In this document: in pieces, positions 43,887-53,265 of the stretch | Position numbering within the stretch: the first letter of the stretch is position 1 | How the letters are laid out: every line of letters begins with the position of its first letter | NCBI RefSeq assembly: GCF_036017035.1 | Contig: NZ_JAYXHS010000003.1 | Location: forward strand, 620,001-684,000 | From: Viridibacterium silvisoli | GTDB taxonomy: Bacteria > Pseudomonadota > Gammaproteobacteria > Burkholderiales > Rhodocyclaceae | Direction of reading: 5' to 3' | DNA length: 64,000 nt | Program-made: the position numbers and the translations under genes | Notes under the pieces: generated by a model | The model's input: the letters and a program-made list of their open reading frames with translations, nothing else | Told to the model about the DNA's origin: nothing | Databases searched by the model: none

Positions 43887-46085
43887 ATGATCAAGCACTC
43901 GAAGTACCCCCGGGGGAAAGCGCCATCGCACATGATGATGGCCCTGCTGACAGGCGCATCGGCGATCACGCCAGCCTTTGCAGCTGACGCAGTCGCTCCC
44001 GTGCCTGCCGCAACGGCACCAGCCAAGTCTGACGAGCCAACCGTAGCGCCCGTGGTCGTCAAGGCCCAGCGCGATACCTCGAAGCCTTCTTCCGAAACCC
44101 AGTACAAGACGGAAACCACGCGCGTCGGCAAGACCGATGAAGCGCCCAAGGATATTCCGCAGTCGATCACCATCGTCCCGGCCAAGCTGATCAGCGACCG
44201 TGGCAACGACAGCCTGACCTCCGCCCTGCAACACGTCTCCGGCATCTCGTTCAACTCCGGTGAAGGCGGCCGTATCGGCGACAACCTGAACCTGCGCGGC
44301 TTCATCTCCTACGGCGACATCTTCCTCGACGGCATGCGCGACATCGCCCAGTACAACCGCGAAGTGTTCAACCTCGAACGCGTCGAAGTGCTGCGCGGCT
44401 CGGCCTCGATGCTGTTCGGCCACGGCTCGTCCGGTGGCGTGATCAACCAGGTCAGCAAGACGCCTTACCTGGCAGACGAAAACGAAGCCAGCCTCTCGCT
44501 GGGCGACTGGGGCTACTACCGTGGCACTCTCGATCTGAACAAGGTCACGGGCGAAACCTCGGCCTTCCGCCTCAACACGATGTACACCAATGACAGCGGC
44601 CTGCCACAGGGCGCCGACAGCAAGCGCTTCGGTATTGCACCGAGCTTCCGCTGGGGGATTGGTACGAGCGACGAGCTCGGCATCAGCTACTACCACCTGA
44701 ACTACGACAACACGCCGAACTTTGCCTTCCCGTGGGTCGGTGGCCGTCCTTACGACGACGCTTCCGACAAGTTCTACGGCCTGAAGAGCGACTACCAGAC
44801 CGACTCGGCAGACCTCGCAACGGTCGAATACATCCACCGCTTCAGCAACAAGACCCAGGTGCGCAGCGCCTTCCGTTACGGCGAGTTCAAGCGTGACCTG
44901 TGGGCGACACAACTCTCCGTCGTCGGCTCACCCGTAACGGGCGCCAACACGGTCAACCGTGCCAGCCCACCGGCACGCGGCGCCAACGACCAGGACATGT
45001 TCTGGCAAACCGACCTGACCTCGCGCTTCGACCTGTTCGGCATGAAGCACGAAGCTCTGGCCGGTGTCGAAATCGGCAAGGAATCGTCGGACCGCTTCGG
45101 CTACGTCGGCACGCCAACCAACAAACCAGCTACCACGGTCGGCAATCCGAACACGGAAGCAGTGATCCCGACGCGTTACAACATGACGCGTACCAACTAC
45201 AACTACTTCGACGCCTACACCCAGGGCTTCTACCTGCAGGACAACATCGAGTTCATCCCGAACTGGAAGGCCTTGATTGGGGGGCGCTTCGACCGTTTCT
45301 ACGGCGACTACAAGGCTGGCTCGATGGCTGCGCCCACGCGCTACCAGCGCGAAGACAACGACTGGAGCTACCGCCTCGGCCTGATCTGGGCAACGACGCC
45401 TAACCTCAACCTGTACATCTCGCAAAGCACCTCGTTCAACACCTCGGGCGACGCTTACAGCTACGACCAGGTTGGTGCCAACACGCCGCCAGAAGAGAGC
45501 CTCAACCAGGAAATCGGCGCAAAGTGGGAGCTGTTCGAAGGCGATCTGTCGCTGCGTGCAGCACTGTTCAAGTCCACCAAGCTGCATGAGCGCAGCACCG
45601 ACACCGCAACCGTTGCGGGTGCTGGCAATCTGTTGTCGGGCAAGCGCCACACCAGCGGCTGGGAACTGGAAGCAACGGGCCACATCACCAAGCAACTGGA
45701 AATCTTCGCGAACTTCGCGCACATGTGGTCCAAGGTTGATGCCGTCGGCAACGCGCCAAATGCCCAGGCAAACCTCGGCCAGCCCGCAGCCAACACGCCG
45801 ACCAATAGCGGCTCCGTGTGGATGATCTACGACTTCGTGCCCAACTGGAGCGTCGGTTTTGGTGGCGATGGTCAAACCAGGCGCAACTACGCGATCGGTT
45901 CGACCAACTACGCACCGGGCTTCGTGAAGTACGATGCAATGCTGGCCTACGAACAGCCGAGCTACACCATTCAGCTGAACGCGAACAACCTGCTCGACAA
46001 GATCTACCACCCGCAGATCTATAACGGCTGGGCGGTTGCAGGCCCGCGTCGTAACTTCGAACTGACGACCACCATCCGCTTCTGA
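43887..46085 (+). CDS. TonB-dependent siderophore receptor
   Basis: 732 residues. Signal peptide about 1-34 (ends AFAADA). The plug domain is seen at PKDIPQSITIVPAKLISDRG, LRGFISYGDIFLDGMRD and VLRGSASMLFGHGSSGGVINQVSK. The 22-strand barrel ends with RNFELTTTIRF, whose terminal Phe is needed for BAM insertion. The DGMRD motif is shared with Fiu/PiuA-like catecholate receptors. Start at 43887 after AGAAG is chosen for the signal peptide. It is followed by piuC, tonB, exbB and exbD, probably an iron operon under the Fur-controlled promoter. Confidence 0.93.
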   Translation: MIKHSKYPRGKAPSHMMMALLTGASAITPAFAADAVAPVPAATAPAKSDEPTVAPVVVKAQRDTSKPSSETQYKTETTRVGKTDEAPKDIPQSITIVPAKLISDRGNDSLTSALQHVSGISFNSGEGGRIGDNLNLRGFISYGDIFLDGMRDIAQYNREVFNLERVEVLRGSASMLFGHGSSGGVINQVSKTPYLADENEASLSLGDWGYYRGTLDLNKVTGETSAFRLNTMYTNDSGLPQGADSKRFGIAPSFRWGIGTSDELGISYYHLNYDNTPNFAFPWVGGRPYDDASDKFYGLKSDYQTDSADLATVEYIHRFSNKTQVRSAFRYGEFKRDLWATQLSVVGSPVTGANTVNRASPPARGANDQDMFWQTDLTSRFDLFGMKHEALAGVEIGKESSDRFGYVGTPTNKPATTVGNPNTEAVIPTRYNMTRTNYNYFDAYTQGFYLQDNIEFIPNWKALIGGRFDRFYGDYKAGSMAAPTRYQREDNDWSYRLGLIWATTPNLNLYISQSTSFNTSGDAYSYDQVGANTPPEESLNQEIGAKWELFEGDLSLRAALFKSTKLHERSTDTATVAGAGNLLSGKRHTSGWELEATGHITKQLEIFANFAHMWSKVDAVGNAPNAQANLGQPAANTPTNSGSVWMIYDFVPNWSVGFGGDGQTRRNYAIGSTNYAPGFVKYDAMLAYEQPSYTIQLNANNLLDKIYHPQIYNGWAVAGPRRNFELTTTIRF

Positions 46086-46154
46086 TCTACAACAATGGTC
46101 GAGTCACCATGCCCGCCCCACAATGGCGGGCATGGTCACTTCCGGAAACATGCA

Positions 46155-46835
46155 ATGCTGATCCACGTAGAGAACGTCCTCAACGCAGAAGAACTCACCC
46201 GCCTGCGCGCACTGCTTGACGCAGCCCCGTGGGCGGACGGCCGTATCACCGCAGGCACGCAAGCGGCCAAAGCCAAGCAGAATCGTCAGCTGCCAGAGAG
46301 CGCGCCACAGATGGCCGAGTGCCGCGCCATCGTTGGCACCGCCCTGTCGCGCCATGCCTTGTTCTTCTCGGCGACGCTCCCCCGTTCGGTTTATCCGCAA
46401 TTGTTCAACCGTTACGGTGTCGGCGAAAAATTCGGTGCCCACGTGGACAATGCTGTGCGTCTCGTACCGGACGGCAGCCGCTATGTACGCACCGACATCT
46501 CTGCGACCTTGTTCCTCAACGAGCCGGACGACTACGAGGATGGCGAGCTGATCGTGCAGGACACCTTCGGCGAGCACAGCGTCAAGCTGCCCGCTGGCGA
46601 CATGGTGATCTACCCCTCGAGCAGCCTTCACCGTGTCACGCCGGTTACGCGCGGCGAGCGTCAGGCCTGTTTCTTCTGGATCCAGAGCATGGTGCGCAAC
46701 GACGCCCAGCGCGAACTGCTGTTCAACATGGACGCCGCCATCGCCACCCTGCGCCAGCAACAAGGCGACACCGAGCCCCTCGTTGCCCTGACCGGCACGT
46801 ACCACAACCTGCTAAGGATGTGGTCCGAGCTCTGA
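46155..46835 (+). CDS. piuC: PiuC, Fe(II)/2-oxoglutarate PKHD-type hydroxylase
   Basis: 226 residues, the size of PiuC/YbiX. Visible is LNAEELTRLRALLDAAPWADGRITAG at the start, the Fe-binding HxD as HVDNAV near 97, YEDGELIVQD, and the second His with the Arg pair in SSLHRVTPVTRGER near 156-169. These enzymes travel with catecholate receptors and are iron-regulated; their exact substrate is not known. The gene is 69 bp after the receptor and 7 bp before tonB. Confidence 0.92.
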   Translation: MLIHVENVLNAEELTRLRALLDAAPWADGRITAGTQAAKAKQNRQLPESAPQMAECRAIVGTALSRHALFFSATLPRSVYPQLFNRYGVGEKFGAHVDNAVRLVPDGSRYVRTDISATLFLNEPDDYEDGELIVQDTFGEHSVKLPAGDMVIYPSSSLHRVTPVTRGERQACFFWIQSMVRNDAQRELLFNMDAAIATLRQQQGDTEPLVALTGTYHNLLRMWSEL

Positions 46836-46842
46836 CCCCTAC

Positions 46843-47577
46843 ATGAACATGACAATGAGCAGCACCCTCAAAGACATCCGGCCACCGGTCGTCCACCACG
46901 AACACAGCGCCTGGCCGCAACGCTACGGCACGCTGATTGGCGTCGTGGGGCTGCACGTGCTGGCCGGCAGCTTCCTGGTGGCCATGAAACTGCGCGCACC
47001 GGCCGAGATCGAACCGCCGGTCTTGAGCGTTCAGTGGGTGCCCACCCAGCAGGCGCCTGAGCAGAAACAGCCGCAAGAGAAGCCGAAAGAGCCGCCGAAG
47101 AAGAAGCCGGAGCCGGTGCAGAAGGCCGTGCCGGTGCCACAGCAGGTGAAGCCGGTGGAAGCGCCGATGATCCAGGCGCCGGCCACCACTGCAGCGGCCG
47201 TCGAGGCGCCGCAAACTCCGCCTGCCCCACCGACGCCACCCGCACCTGCGCCACAGCCCCAGGCGGTGCAGGCGTCTGCTCCGCCGATCGATCCGAACCT
47301 GAAGCCAAGCGTCGATTGCACGCAGAGCCCGCAACCGGTCTACCCCGCGGCGTCGAAGACGCTGGGCGAAGAAGGCTCGGTGTTGCTGCGCATGCAGGTC
47401 GATGAACGCGGTCGCCCGCTGCGTGTGGAAGTGGAAAAGAGCAGCGGCCATACGCGACTCGATCGCTCGGCGCGCGAAACGATTGCCAGCAGCTGGGTGT
47501 GCCCGCTGCGTCAGGGCAAGCAAGGCTATACCGGCTGGCTGCGTGTGCCCGTCGTGTTTGAACTCTCTCTCAATTAA
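46843..47577 (+). CDS. tonB: Energy-transducing protein TonB
   Basis: 244 residues. A single membrane helix near 29-48, a Pro/Lys/Glu-rich periplasmic spacer at about 65-140 (repeated PxxP and KPEP), then a C-terminal TonB domain around 155-243 (QPVYPAASKTLGEEGSVLLRM, RLDRSARETIASSWVCPLRQG). It transfers proton-motive force from ExbBD to outer-membrane receptors. Three possible start codons lie within 13 codons; the first is used here. Confidence 0.92.
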   Translation: MNMTMSSTLKDIRPPVVHHEHSAWPQRYGTLIGVVGLHVLAGSFLVAMKLRAPAEIEPPVLSVQWVPTQQAPEQKQPQEKPKEPPKKKPEPVQKAVPVPQQVKPVEAPMIQAPATTAAAVEAPQTPPAPPTPPAPAPQPQAVQASAPPIDPNLKPSVDCTQSPQPVYPAASKTLGEEGSVLLRMQVDERGRPLRVEVEKSSGHTRLDRSARETIASSWVCPLRQGKQGYTGWLRVPVVFELSLN

Positions 47578-47604
47578 CAAAACGATCCGTACAAGGAATC
47601 AGCA

Positions 47605-48336
47605 ATGCCAACCGAACAAACCCTGGGCTTTTCCCACTTCCTCGCGCAAACCGATGGTCTCGGCAAGACGCTCTTCATCCTGCTGGCGATCATGTCGATC
47701 GCATCCTGGTACTTCATCGCCGCCAAGGCGGTAAACCACTTGCGTCAGCGCCGTGCCAGCGAGCGTTTCGTCAATCTGTTCTGGAATGCGACCAGCATCG
47801 ACGAAGTGAAGAACGAGATCGCCACCCACGGTGCGCACGAGCCCTTCTCGCACCTCACCAGCCACGCCATCTACGCCACCGAACACCATGACCGCGCAGG
47901 CGGCAAGATCGGCGATGCCGGCACGCTGGGCGACTCGCTGACGCGCAGCATGCGCAAGGTGCTGGACGAAGAAACCTCGGAACTGGAAAACGGCCTGACC
48001 CTGCTGGCCACCGTCGGCGCGACCGCACCTTTCGTGGGGCTGCTGGGTACCGTGTGGGGCGTGTATGGCGCGCTGGTGTCGATCGGCATGTCGGGCGCCG
48101 GCACGCTGGACAAGGTTGCCGGCCCGGTCGGTGAAGCACTGATCATGACCGGCCTCGGCCTCGCCGTGGCACTGCCTGCCGTCGTCGGCTACAACGCCTT
48201 CACGCGCGCCAACCGCGTCACCATGTCGCGCCTCGACGCCTTCGCACACGATCTGTTCTCTTACCTGACCACGGGCACGCAGGCAGCTCAGACGCCGAGC
48301 GCCACCCGCGTGCGCAATATCTCTGGAGCTGCGTAA
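47605..48336 (+). CDS. exbB: TonB-system proton channel subunit ExbB
   Basis: 243 residues. Three membrane segments: about 22-42, 133-155 and 175-200. The motif LLATVGATAPFVGLLGTVWGVYGAL is the conserved ExbB/TolQ helix-loop. With ExbD it forms the motor that energises TonB. AAGGA lies 7 bases before the ATG. Its stop and the exbD start overlap (TAATG). Confidence 0.94.
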   Translation: MPTEQTLGFSHFLAQTDGLGKTLFILLAIMSIASWYFIAAKAVNHLRQRRASERFVNLFWNATSIDEVKNEIATHGAHEPFSHLTSHAIYATEHHDRAGGKIGDAGTLGDSLTRSMRKVLDEETSELENGLTLLATVGATAPFVGLLGTVWGVYGALVSIGMSGAGTLDKVAGPVGEALIMTGLGLAVALPAVVGYNAFTRANRVTMSRLDAFAHDLFSYLTTGTQAAQTPSATRVRNISGAA

Positions 48337-48764
48337 TGGCCTTCGGTGGTTTCAACAAACAGGGCAATAGCGCGCCGATGGCGGAGATCAACATGGTCCC
48401 GCTGATCGACGTGATGCTGGTGTTGCTGGTGATCTTCATCTTGACGGCACCGCTGCTCACGCATGCGGTGAAAGTCGATCTGCCCAAGGCCTCGAGTGCC
48501 GAGAACAAGCAGACGCCCAACAAGATCGAGATCGCCGTGGATGGCGCCGGCACGATCTTCTGGGATGGCGAGGCCGTGGCCGAAGAGACGCTCAACGAGC
48601 GCCTGATGGCGGCCGGCAAGGCCGTCACCGACCCGGCACAGGCGCCGGAGCTGCAATTCCGCTTCGACCGCGCGACACAGTACGAAACGGTTGCACGCAT
48701 CATGGCCAGTTCCGCTCGCGCGGGCCTGACCAAGCTGGGCTTCATCAGCACGCCAGACAAGTAG
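48336..48764 (+). CDS. exbD: TonB-system subunit ExbD
   Basis: 142 residues. An N-terminal MAEINMVPLIDVMLVLLVIFI helix with the essential Asp (in IDVML), then a periplasmic domain with KVDLPKAS. Pairs with ExbB. Final gene of the Fur-controlled iron operon, ended by a strong terminator 25 bp on. Confidence 0.94.
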   Translation: MAFGGFNKQGNSAPMAEINMVPLIDVMLVLLVIFILTAPLLTHAVKVDLPKASSAENKQTPNKIEIAVDGAGTIFWDGEAVAEETLNERLMAAGKAVTDPAQAPELQFRFDRATQYETVARIMASSARAGLTKLGFISTPDK

Positions 48765-48789
48765 GTCGCGCTTGCGATCCAGCTCACAG

Positions 48790-48821
48790 AGGCGCCGGCA
48801 ACCCCGGCGCCTTTGTTTTTC
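48790..48821 (+). terminator. Rho-independent terminator after exbD
   Basis: GGCGCCGG-CAACC-CCGGCGCC is a perfect 8-bp stem followed by TTTGTTTTT. It separates the iron operon from pyrF. Confidence 0.85.
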
Positions 48822-48875
48822 GGGCCTGCTGCGCGATACGGTAAACTTGCTCAACTCTCTCCGCAGGATCTCCCC

Positions 48876-49691
48876 ATGAGCTTCATCCAAGACCTCCAGG
48901 CCGCCTGGGCACGCAACAACTCGCTGCTGTGTGTCGGCCTCGATCCCGATCTGGGTAAATTCCCCGCGCATCTGCAGGGCAAACCGGATGCCATCTTTGA
49001 GTTCTGCAAGGGCATCGTCGACGCCACCGCCGATCTGGTCTGTGCCTTCAAACCCCAGATCGCCTACTTCGCGGGCGAGTCGGCAGAGGAACAACTCGAA
49101 GCGCTGATCGACTACATCCACCTCAATCATCCGGATGTGCCTGTCATTCTCGATGCCAAGCGCGGCGACATCGGAGCCACGGCAGCCCAGTACGCACGTG
49201 AAGCTTTCGAGCGCTACCAGGCCGATGCGCTGACGGTGAATCCCTACATGGGCTTCGACTCGGTCGAGCCTTATTTCGCGTACCCGGAGTGCGGCCTCAT
49301 CGTGCTGTGTCGCACCTCCAACCCGGGCGGTGCGGACCTGCAAAACCTGCAGGTCAATGGCGGCAAGAAGCTTTACCAGCATGTCGCCACATTGGTCGCC
49401 GAAAAATGGAATCCGCATGGCCAGGCTGCACTGGTTGTCGGCGCGACAGTCCCGGCGGAACTGGCCGAAGTGCGCAGCCTGATTGGCGACATGCCCTTGC
49501 TGGTGCCGGGCATCGGCGCACAGGGCGGCGATGTGCAGGCGGCCGTCGCTGCGGGCAAGAGCGCCGCAGGGACGGGACTCATGATCAACTCCTCGCGCGC
49601 CATTCTCTACGCGGGCAAGGGCGAAGACTTTGCCGATGCGGCACGCAAGGCCGCGATTGCCACGCGCGACGAGATCAATCAGTACCGCTGA
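48876..49691 (+). CDS. pyrF: Orotidine 5'-phosphate decarboxylase (type 2)
   Basis: 271 residues, the longer type 2 enzyme of Actinobacteria and many betaproteobacteria. CVGLDPDLGKFP at the start, FKPQIAYFAG with the first Lys, then VILDAKRGDIGATAAQYAREAF with the catalytic DxKxxD. It makes UMP, the last step of de novo pyrimidine synthesis, in the cytoplasm. Start 48876 matches the conserved N-terminus; ccgcAGGATC precedes it. Confidence 0.95.
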   Translation: MSFIQDLQAAWARNNSLLCVGLDPDLGKFPAHLQGKPDAIFEFCKGIVDATADLVCAFKPQIAYFAGESAEEQLEALIDYIHLNHPDVPVILDAKRGDIGATAAQYAREAFERYQADALTVNPYMGFDSVEPYFAYPECGLIVLCRTSNPGGADLQNLQVNGGKKLYQHVATLVAEKWNPHGQAALVVGATVPAELAEVRSLIGDMPLLVPGIGAQGGDVQAAVAAGKSAAGTGLMINSSRAILYAGKGEDFADAARKAAIATRDEINQYR

Positions 49692-49714
49692 GTCGCGGCC
49701 CAGCCCGACACAAG

Positions 49715-49754
49715 AAAAAAGCCATTTTCGCTACGGCGAAGATGGCTTTTGCTT
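49715..49754 (+). terminator. Rho-independent terminator after pyrF
   Basis: AAGCCATTTTCGC-TA-CGGCGAAGATGGCTTTT is an imperfect 13-bp stem with a T-run on each side. It can terminate pyrF, and on the other strand the leftward alpha/beta hydrolase gene that stops at 49791. Confidence 0.75.
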
Positions 49755-49790
49755 TTGGGGCGCCAGGATGGCGCACGTATCCTGACTCGC

Positions 49791-50717
49791 TTACGGATCC
49801 GTGCGCATCACGCCAAGCTTGCGCAAGAATGCATCGACCTCCGGCATCCAGTAATTCGCCCCGTGGAGCAATAGCTGATGGCCATCGCGGTTCGGCAGCG
49901 CCGGCGCCTGGAAGAAGCGCGTATCGCTCCCGCCCTCCGAGAAGGCCGCGTACCAGTCGCGTGGCGCGGCCTCGCCCCAGAACTGGTCATTGCGGCTGTA
50001 GAGCCATAGCGAAGGCACGCTCGCCTTGGCGCCATAGGCCCGGTACAGGGCGGCGATAGCCTCCGGTTTGCAGCTCATGCCCGGCGAACGTACCGGCTCG
50101 CCGCCCGTCCCGCCGGAGAAATTGATCGCGCCGACCACACCTTCGATCTGCTTGCTGGTGAGGGCGACCGTCGTCAGCCCGCCGACGGATTGCCCGAGCA
50201 GGAGAATTCGGCTGCGATCAGCCCAGGGTTGCGCACGCGTCCATTCGATGACCTTGCTGACCGCCTCGGCCGACTTCTCGGCGACGGCCTGGAAGTCGCC
50301 ACGGCCTTCGCAGATCAAAGTCCTGTCGGGCCCTTCGACCCAGCGCGAACCCGATACTTCCCGATCGCCGCCGCCGGTAGCGCCGTAGCCTGGCCGAACA
50401 GCCGCAACGACGGCAAAGCCACGCTTCAACCAGAAGTCGATGATGCTGCGTGCCGGTTGATCGACCCTGCCTCGTGCTTCGGCAGTCGTGGCCCGGCCGT
50501 GCGAAAAAATGACAATCGGGAATGTCGCCGCTTCTTTCTCGGGGCGATACACATAGGTGACGATCTGGTACTGGCGAAACGGGATCAGGTTCCTCTCGTC
50601 GTACCTGTCCTCTGCCGCGCACAAGGCAGACGACGCGCACACCAGCGCGAGCACGAAGCTCATCACAGCCCAGGCACGGACAGACCGCAACACGGAAACC
50701 ACAAGCAGATCAGGCAT
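49791..50717 (-). CDS. Secreted alpha/beta hydrolase
   Basis: 308 residues with a signal peptide (about 1-34, ending LCAAED). An alpha/beta hydrolase fold: PIVIFSHGRATTA (oxyanion region), the nucleophile elbow GQSVGGLTTVAL near residue 165, and a late His in NRDGHQLLLHG. Probably an esterase or lipase-like hydrolase in the periplasm or outside the cell. Start 50717 was chosen for the signal peptide; the reading frame stays open upstream. It is divergent from the MarR-type gene across a long control region. Confidence 0.8.
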   Translation of the reverse strand: MPDLLVVSVLRSVRAWAVMSFVLALVCASSALCAAEDRYDERNLIPFRQYQIVTYVYRPEKEAATFPIVIFSHGRATTAEARGRVDQPARSIIDFWLKRGFAVVAAVRPGYGATGGGDREVSGSRWVEGPDRTLICEGRGDFQAVAEKSAEAVSKVIEWTRAQPWADRSRILLLGQSVGGLTTVALTSKQIEGVVGAINFSGGTGGEPVRSPGMSCKPEAIAALYRAYGAKASVPSLWLYSRNDQFWGEAAPRDWYAAFSEGGSDTRFFQAPALPNRDGHQLLLHGANYWMPEVDAFLRKLGVMRTDP

Positions 50718-50846
50718 GGCGGCAGAGGGGCTATCGGGGCTGCCGATTGAACCACATCCGTCATGGCGCTGGCATGAAGAATTACACGTATGCGGCAGGA
50801 CGGTGCTGACACCCGGCGTCACACAATTTGCCTTTCAGAGCCACCC

Positions 50847-50871
50847 AAAAGGTTGCTAATAGCAACCTTTT
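50847..50871. promoter_or_regulatory. Perfect palindrome, candidate MarR-type operator
   Basis: AAAAGGTTGCT-AAT-AGCAACCTTTT, an 11-bp perfect inverted repeat with a 3-base centre. GGTTGCT/AGCAACC resembles MarR-family boxes. It lies in the 417-bp divergent gap between the hydrolase (50717) and marR-like gene (51135). It could also act as a hairpin, but both flanking genes point away from it. The rest of the gap shows no clear gene. Confidence 0.5.
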
Positions 50872-51134
50872 AATCTAACCTGAGAAGCTCTTCACAGCCT
50901 CGCCACCTCTTTCGTGATTCACTACAGCACAGCCCTGATCGCCCCCATGCCGCTACTGCTGTGGCGAATGCCGGCGCCCCCTTCGCTGCACAGGCAGATG
51001 CCCGACCCTGTCCGGAGTCGGCCGACATTGACGGTAATCGGCCTGTCGGCGGGCTATAACACAGTCCATGCAACCGGACTCTTGCACGGGCGCCAGCGGG
51101 ATCTACTGCTCGCAGCGCCCGGGGAGCAGGAGAA

Positions 51135-51608
51135 GTGAGCCAGGAGCGCACGCAACAGAAAACGCAGCGCAAACAGGCTCGCGAAGACTCTGCGGTGCTG
51201 CGTGAGGCCATGCGCTTGTTCATACAGGCGCAACGCCGCGTACTCGCCGAGCAAGGCTCGCCACCGCAAGCGCGGTTACTGATCATGCTGCTGCGTCGCG
51301 GCACCATGACCCAGGCCGAGTTCGGTCGTTTGTTGGGGCTGGAGAAGAGCTGGGTCAGCCGTTCGGTGGACAAGCTCGTCGAGCAAGGCTGGGTGATACG
51401 CAGCCCGGTCCCGGCCGATCGCCGCAACATGCAACTGGAACTGACGGCGACGGGAACATCCGCCGCACGCGAGATGGATGACTACCTCAACGCTCACGCC
51501 ATGAGCGTTCTCGATCATCTGTCTGCCGAATCACGACCAGCAGTGGTCGGCGCGCTACAGCAATTGTGCGAGGCCTTGCGCAAGCACGATGACGCGACAG
51601 GCTCCTAG
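51135..51608 (+). CDS. MarR family transcriptional regulator
   Basis: 157 residues. A winged helix-turn-helix is seen in MTQAEFGRLLGLEKSWVSRSVDKLVEQGWVIR near 58-90 followed by the wing PADRRNMQLELTATG. MarR dimers typically repress efflux genes and release DNA on ligand binding. Begins with GTG after AGGAGAA. It is 73 bp before the DHA2-type pump, which it probably controls. Strongly basic, Gln-rich N-terminus. Confidence 0.9.
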   Translation: MSQERTQQKTQRKQAREDSAVLREAMRLFIQAQRRVLAEQGSPPQARLLIMLLRRGTMTQAEFGRLLGLEKSWVSRSVDKLVEQGWVIRSPVPADRRNMQLELTATGTSAAREMDDYLNAHAMSVLDHLSAESRPAVVGALQQLCEALRKHDDATGS

Positions 51609-51681
51609 CGCACAGCAAGACTCTTCAGAAAATTTCAGCGCGTCCCGCACGAAGTGACGCGGGACAAGACAGGACACATCC

Positions 51682-53253
51682 ATGAACGCAGCCCCTCGCA
51701 GTTTCGGCGCATCCCTCTCGGCAATGATAGGCATCTGCCTCGTCATCATGCTGATCGCGCTCGACAGCACCGTGGTCGGCACGGCCATGCCACGCATCAT
51801 TGCCGAATTGAAGGGCTACGAGCTCTACACCTGGACGGCATCGGCTTATCTGCTCACCAATGCCATCATGATTCCCATCATGGGGCGTCTTGGCGATCTG
51901 TACGGGCGCAAGCCTTTCGTGCTCGGCGCCATCATCGTGTTCACGCTCGCATCGGTGCTGTGTGCTTTCTCGCAGAGCATGATCATGCTGGTACTCGCCC
52001 GCGGGATGCAGGGCATTGGTGGTGGCATGCTCGTCGGCGTCGCCTTTGCCTCGGTCAGCGATCTTTTCCCGGACCGTCTGCAGCGCGTGCGCTGGCAGGC
52101 CATGCTGTCGGCGACCTTCGGCATTTCTTCCGCCATCGGCCCGTCGCTGGGCGGCTGGCTGACCGAGCACGCAGGCTGGCGCAGCGTGTTCTACGTGAAC
52201 GTCCCGGTCGCCTTGCTGGCGCTGCCTGTCGTGTGGCGCTTCCTGCCGCACATCGTGCATCACGAGGGCAAAGACAAGTCCATCGACTGGCTGGGTGCCG
52301 TGCTGCTGGCGGTGAGCGTGAGCGCCCTGCTGCTGGCGACCGAACAAGGCCAGGCACATGGCTTCGGCCGGCCGCTGTTCATCGGTCTGGCCATCCTCGC
52401 CGTCGCCACCGGTGCCTTGTTCATATGGCATCAGCATCATTCGAAAGCCCCCATCATTCCGCCACGCCTGTTTTCCAACCGTGCCGTGTTGCAGTTGATC
52501 AGTCTGGGAGCCCTGACCGGCCTCGTGATGTTCGTGCTGATCTATTACTCGCCGCTCTTGCTGCAAGGCGGGTTCGGCCTGTCGCCCAACACCTCGGGGC
52601 TGGTGATGACGCCGTTGCTGGTGTTGATCACGATAGGCAGCATCATCAATGGTCGCCTCATTTCGCGCTTGAAGAAGCCGGAGCGCCTGGTGGCCTGGGG
52701 GCAGGTCCTGCTACTGGGCGGCTGCGTACTGCTGATGCAATTGCATGCCGACACAGGCCATGCTTTCGCCATGCTGGCCTTCGGTGTCTGCGGCTTGGCG
52801 CTGGGCTTCCAGCTGCCGAACCTGACGCTGCAGATCCAGGCCGTGGTGGAGCGCCGCGACGTCGGCATTGCATCGGCACTGATCCAGACGACCCGCATGC
52901 TTGGCAGCATGATCGGGACAAGTGTGGCGGGCGTGATCGTCAACGCGAGTTTCTCGCGCCATGTGAATGGCATTATTGATCAAACCGGAATCACGAGTGC
53001 GCCCGTGCGGGATCTGCTCGATACACCACAGATCCTGATCCGCGAGCAGGACCAGGCTACGCTGTTCAAGCTCGGCAAGACCCTGCAATTCGATGCCGCC
53101 AACCTGCTCGAACACGCACGCGACGGCTTGATCAGCGGCGTGCACCATGCCTGGCTGGCTTGCGCGGTCATCATCTGCTTCGCCATCGTTCTGGCACTGC
53201 GCCTGCCCCATTTCGCGCTGAATACGCCAGACAAGTCGCACGCGCCGAAGTAG
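51682..53253 (+). CDS. DHA2-family (EmrB/QacA-like) MFS efflux pump
   Basis: 523 residues, 14 membrane segments, the size of DHA2 drug:H+ antiporters. IALDSTVVGTAMPRI holds the family motif (LD-x-T-x-x-x-x-A-x-P) in helix 1, GRLGDLYGRKP the motif A loop, and GIGGGMLVG helix 4-5. It exports toxic lipophilic compounds from the inner membrane. There is no EmrA-like partner gene nearby. Regulated presumably by the MarR-type protein just upstream. Confidence 0.92.
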   Translation: MNAAPRSFGASLSAMIGICLVIMLIALDSTVVGTAMPRIIAELKGYELYTWTASAYLLTNAIMIPIMGRLGDLYGRKPFVLGAIIVFTLASVLCAFSQSMIMLVLARGMQGIGGGMLVGVAFASVSDLFPDRLQRVRWQAMLSATFGISSAIGPSLGGWLTEHAGWRSVFYVNVPVALLALPVVWRFLPHIVHHEGKDKSIDWLGAVLLAVSVSALLLATEQGQAHGFGRPLFIGLAILAVATGALFIWHQHHSKAPIIPPRLFSNRAVLQLISLGALTGLVMFVLIYYSPLLLQGGFGLSPNTSGLVMTPLLVLITIGSIINGRLISRLKKPERLVAWGQVLLLGGCVLLMQLHADTGHAFAMLAFGVCGLALGFQLPNLTLQIQAVVERRDVGIASALIQTTRMLGSMIGTSVAGVIVNASFSRHVNGIIDQTGITSAPVRDLLDTPQILIREQDQATLFKLGKTLQFDAANLLEHARDGLISGVHHAWLACAVIICFAIVLALRLPHFALNTPDKSHAPK

Positions 53254-53265
53254 CCAGAGCCTTGC

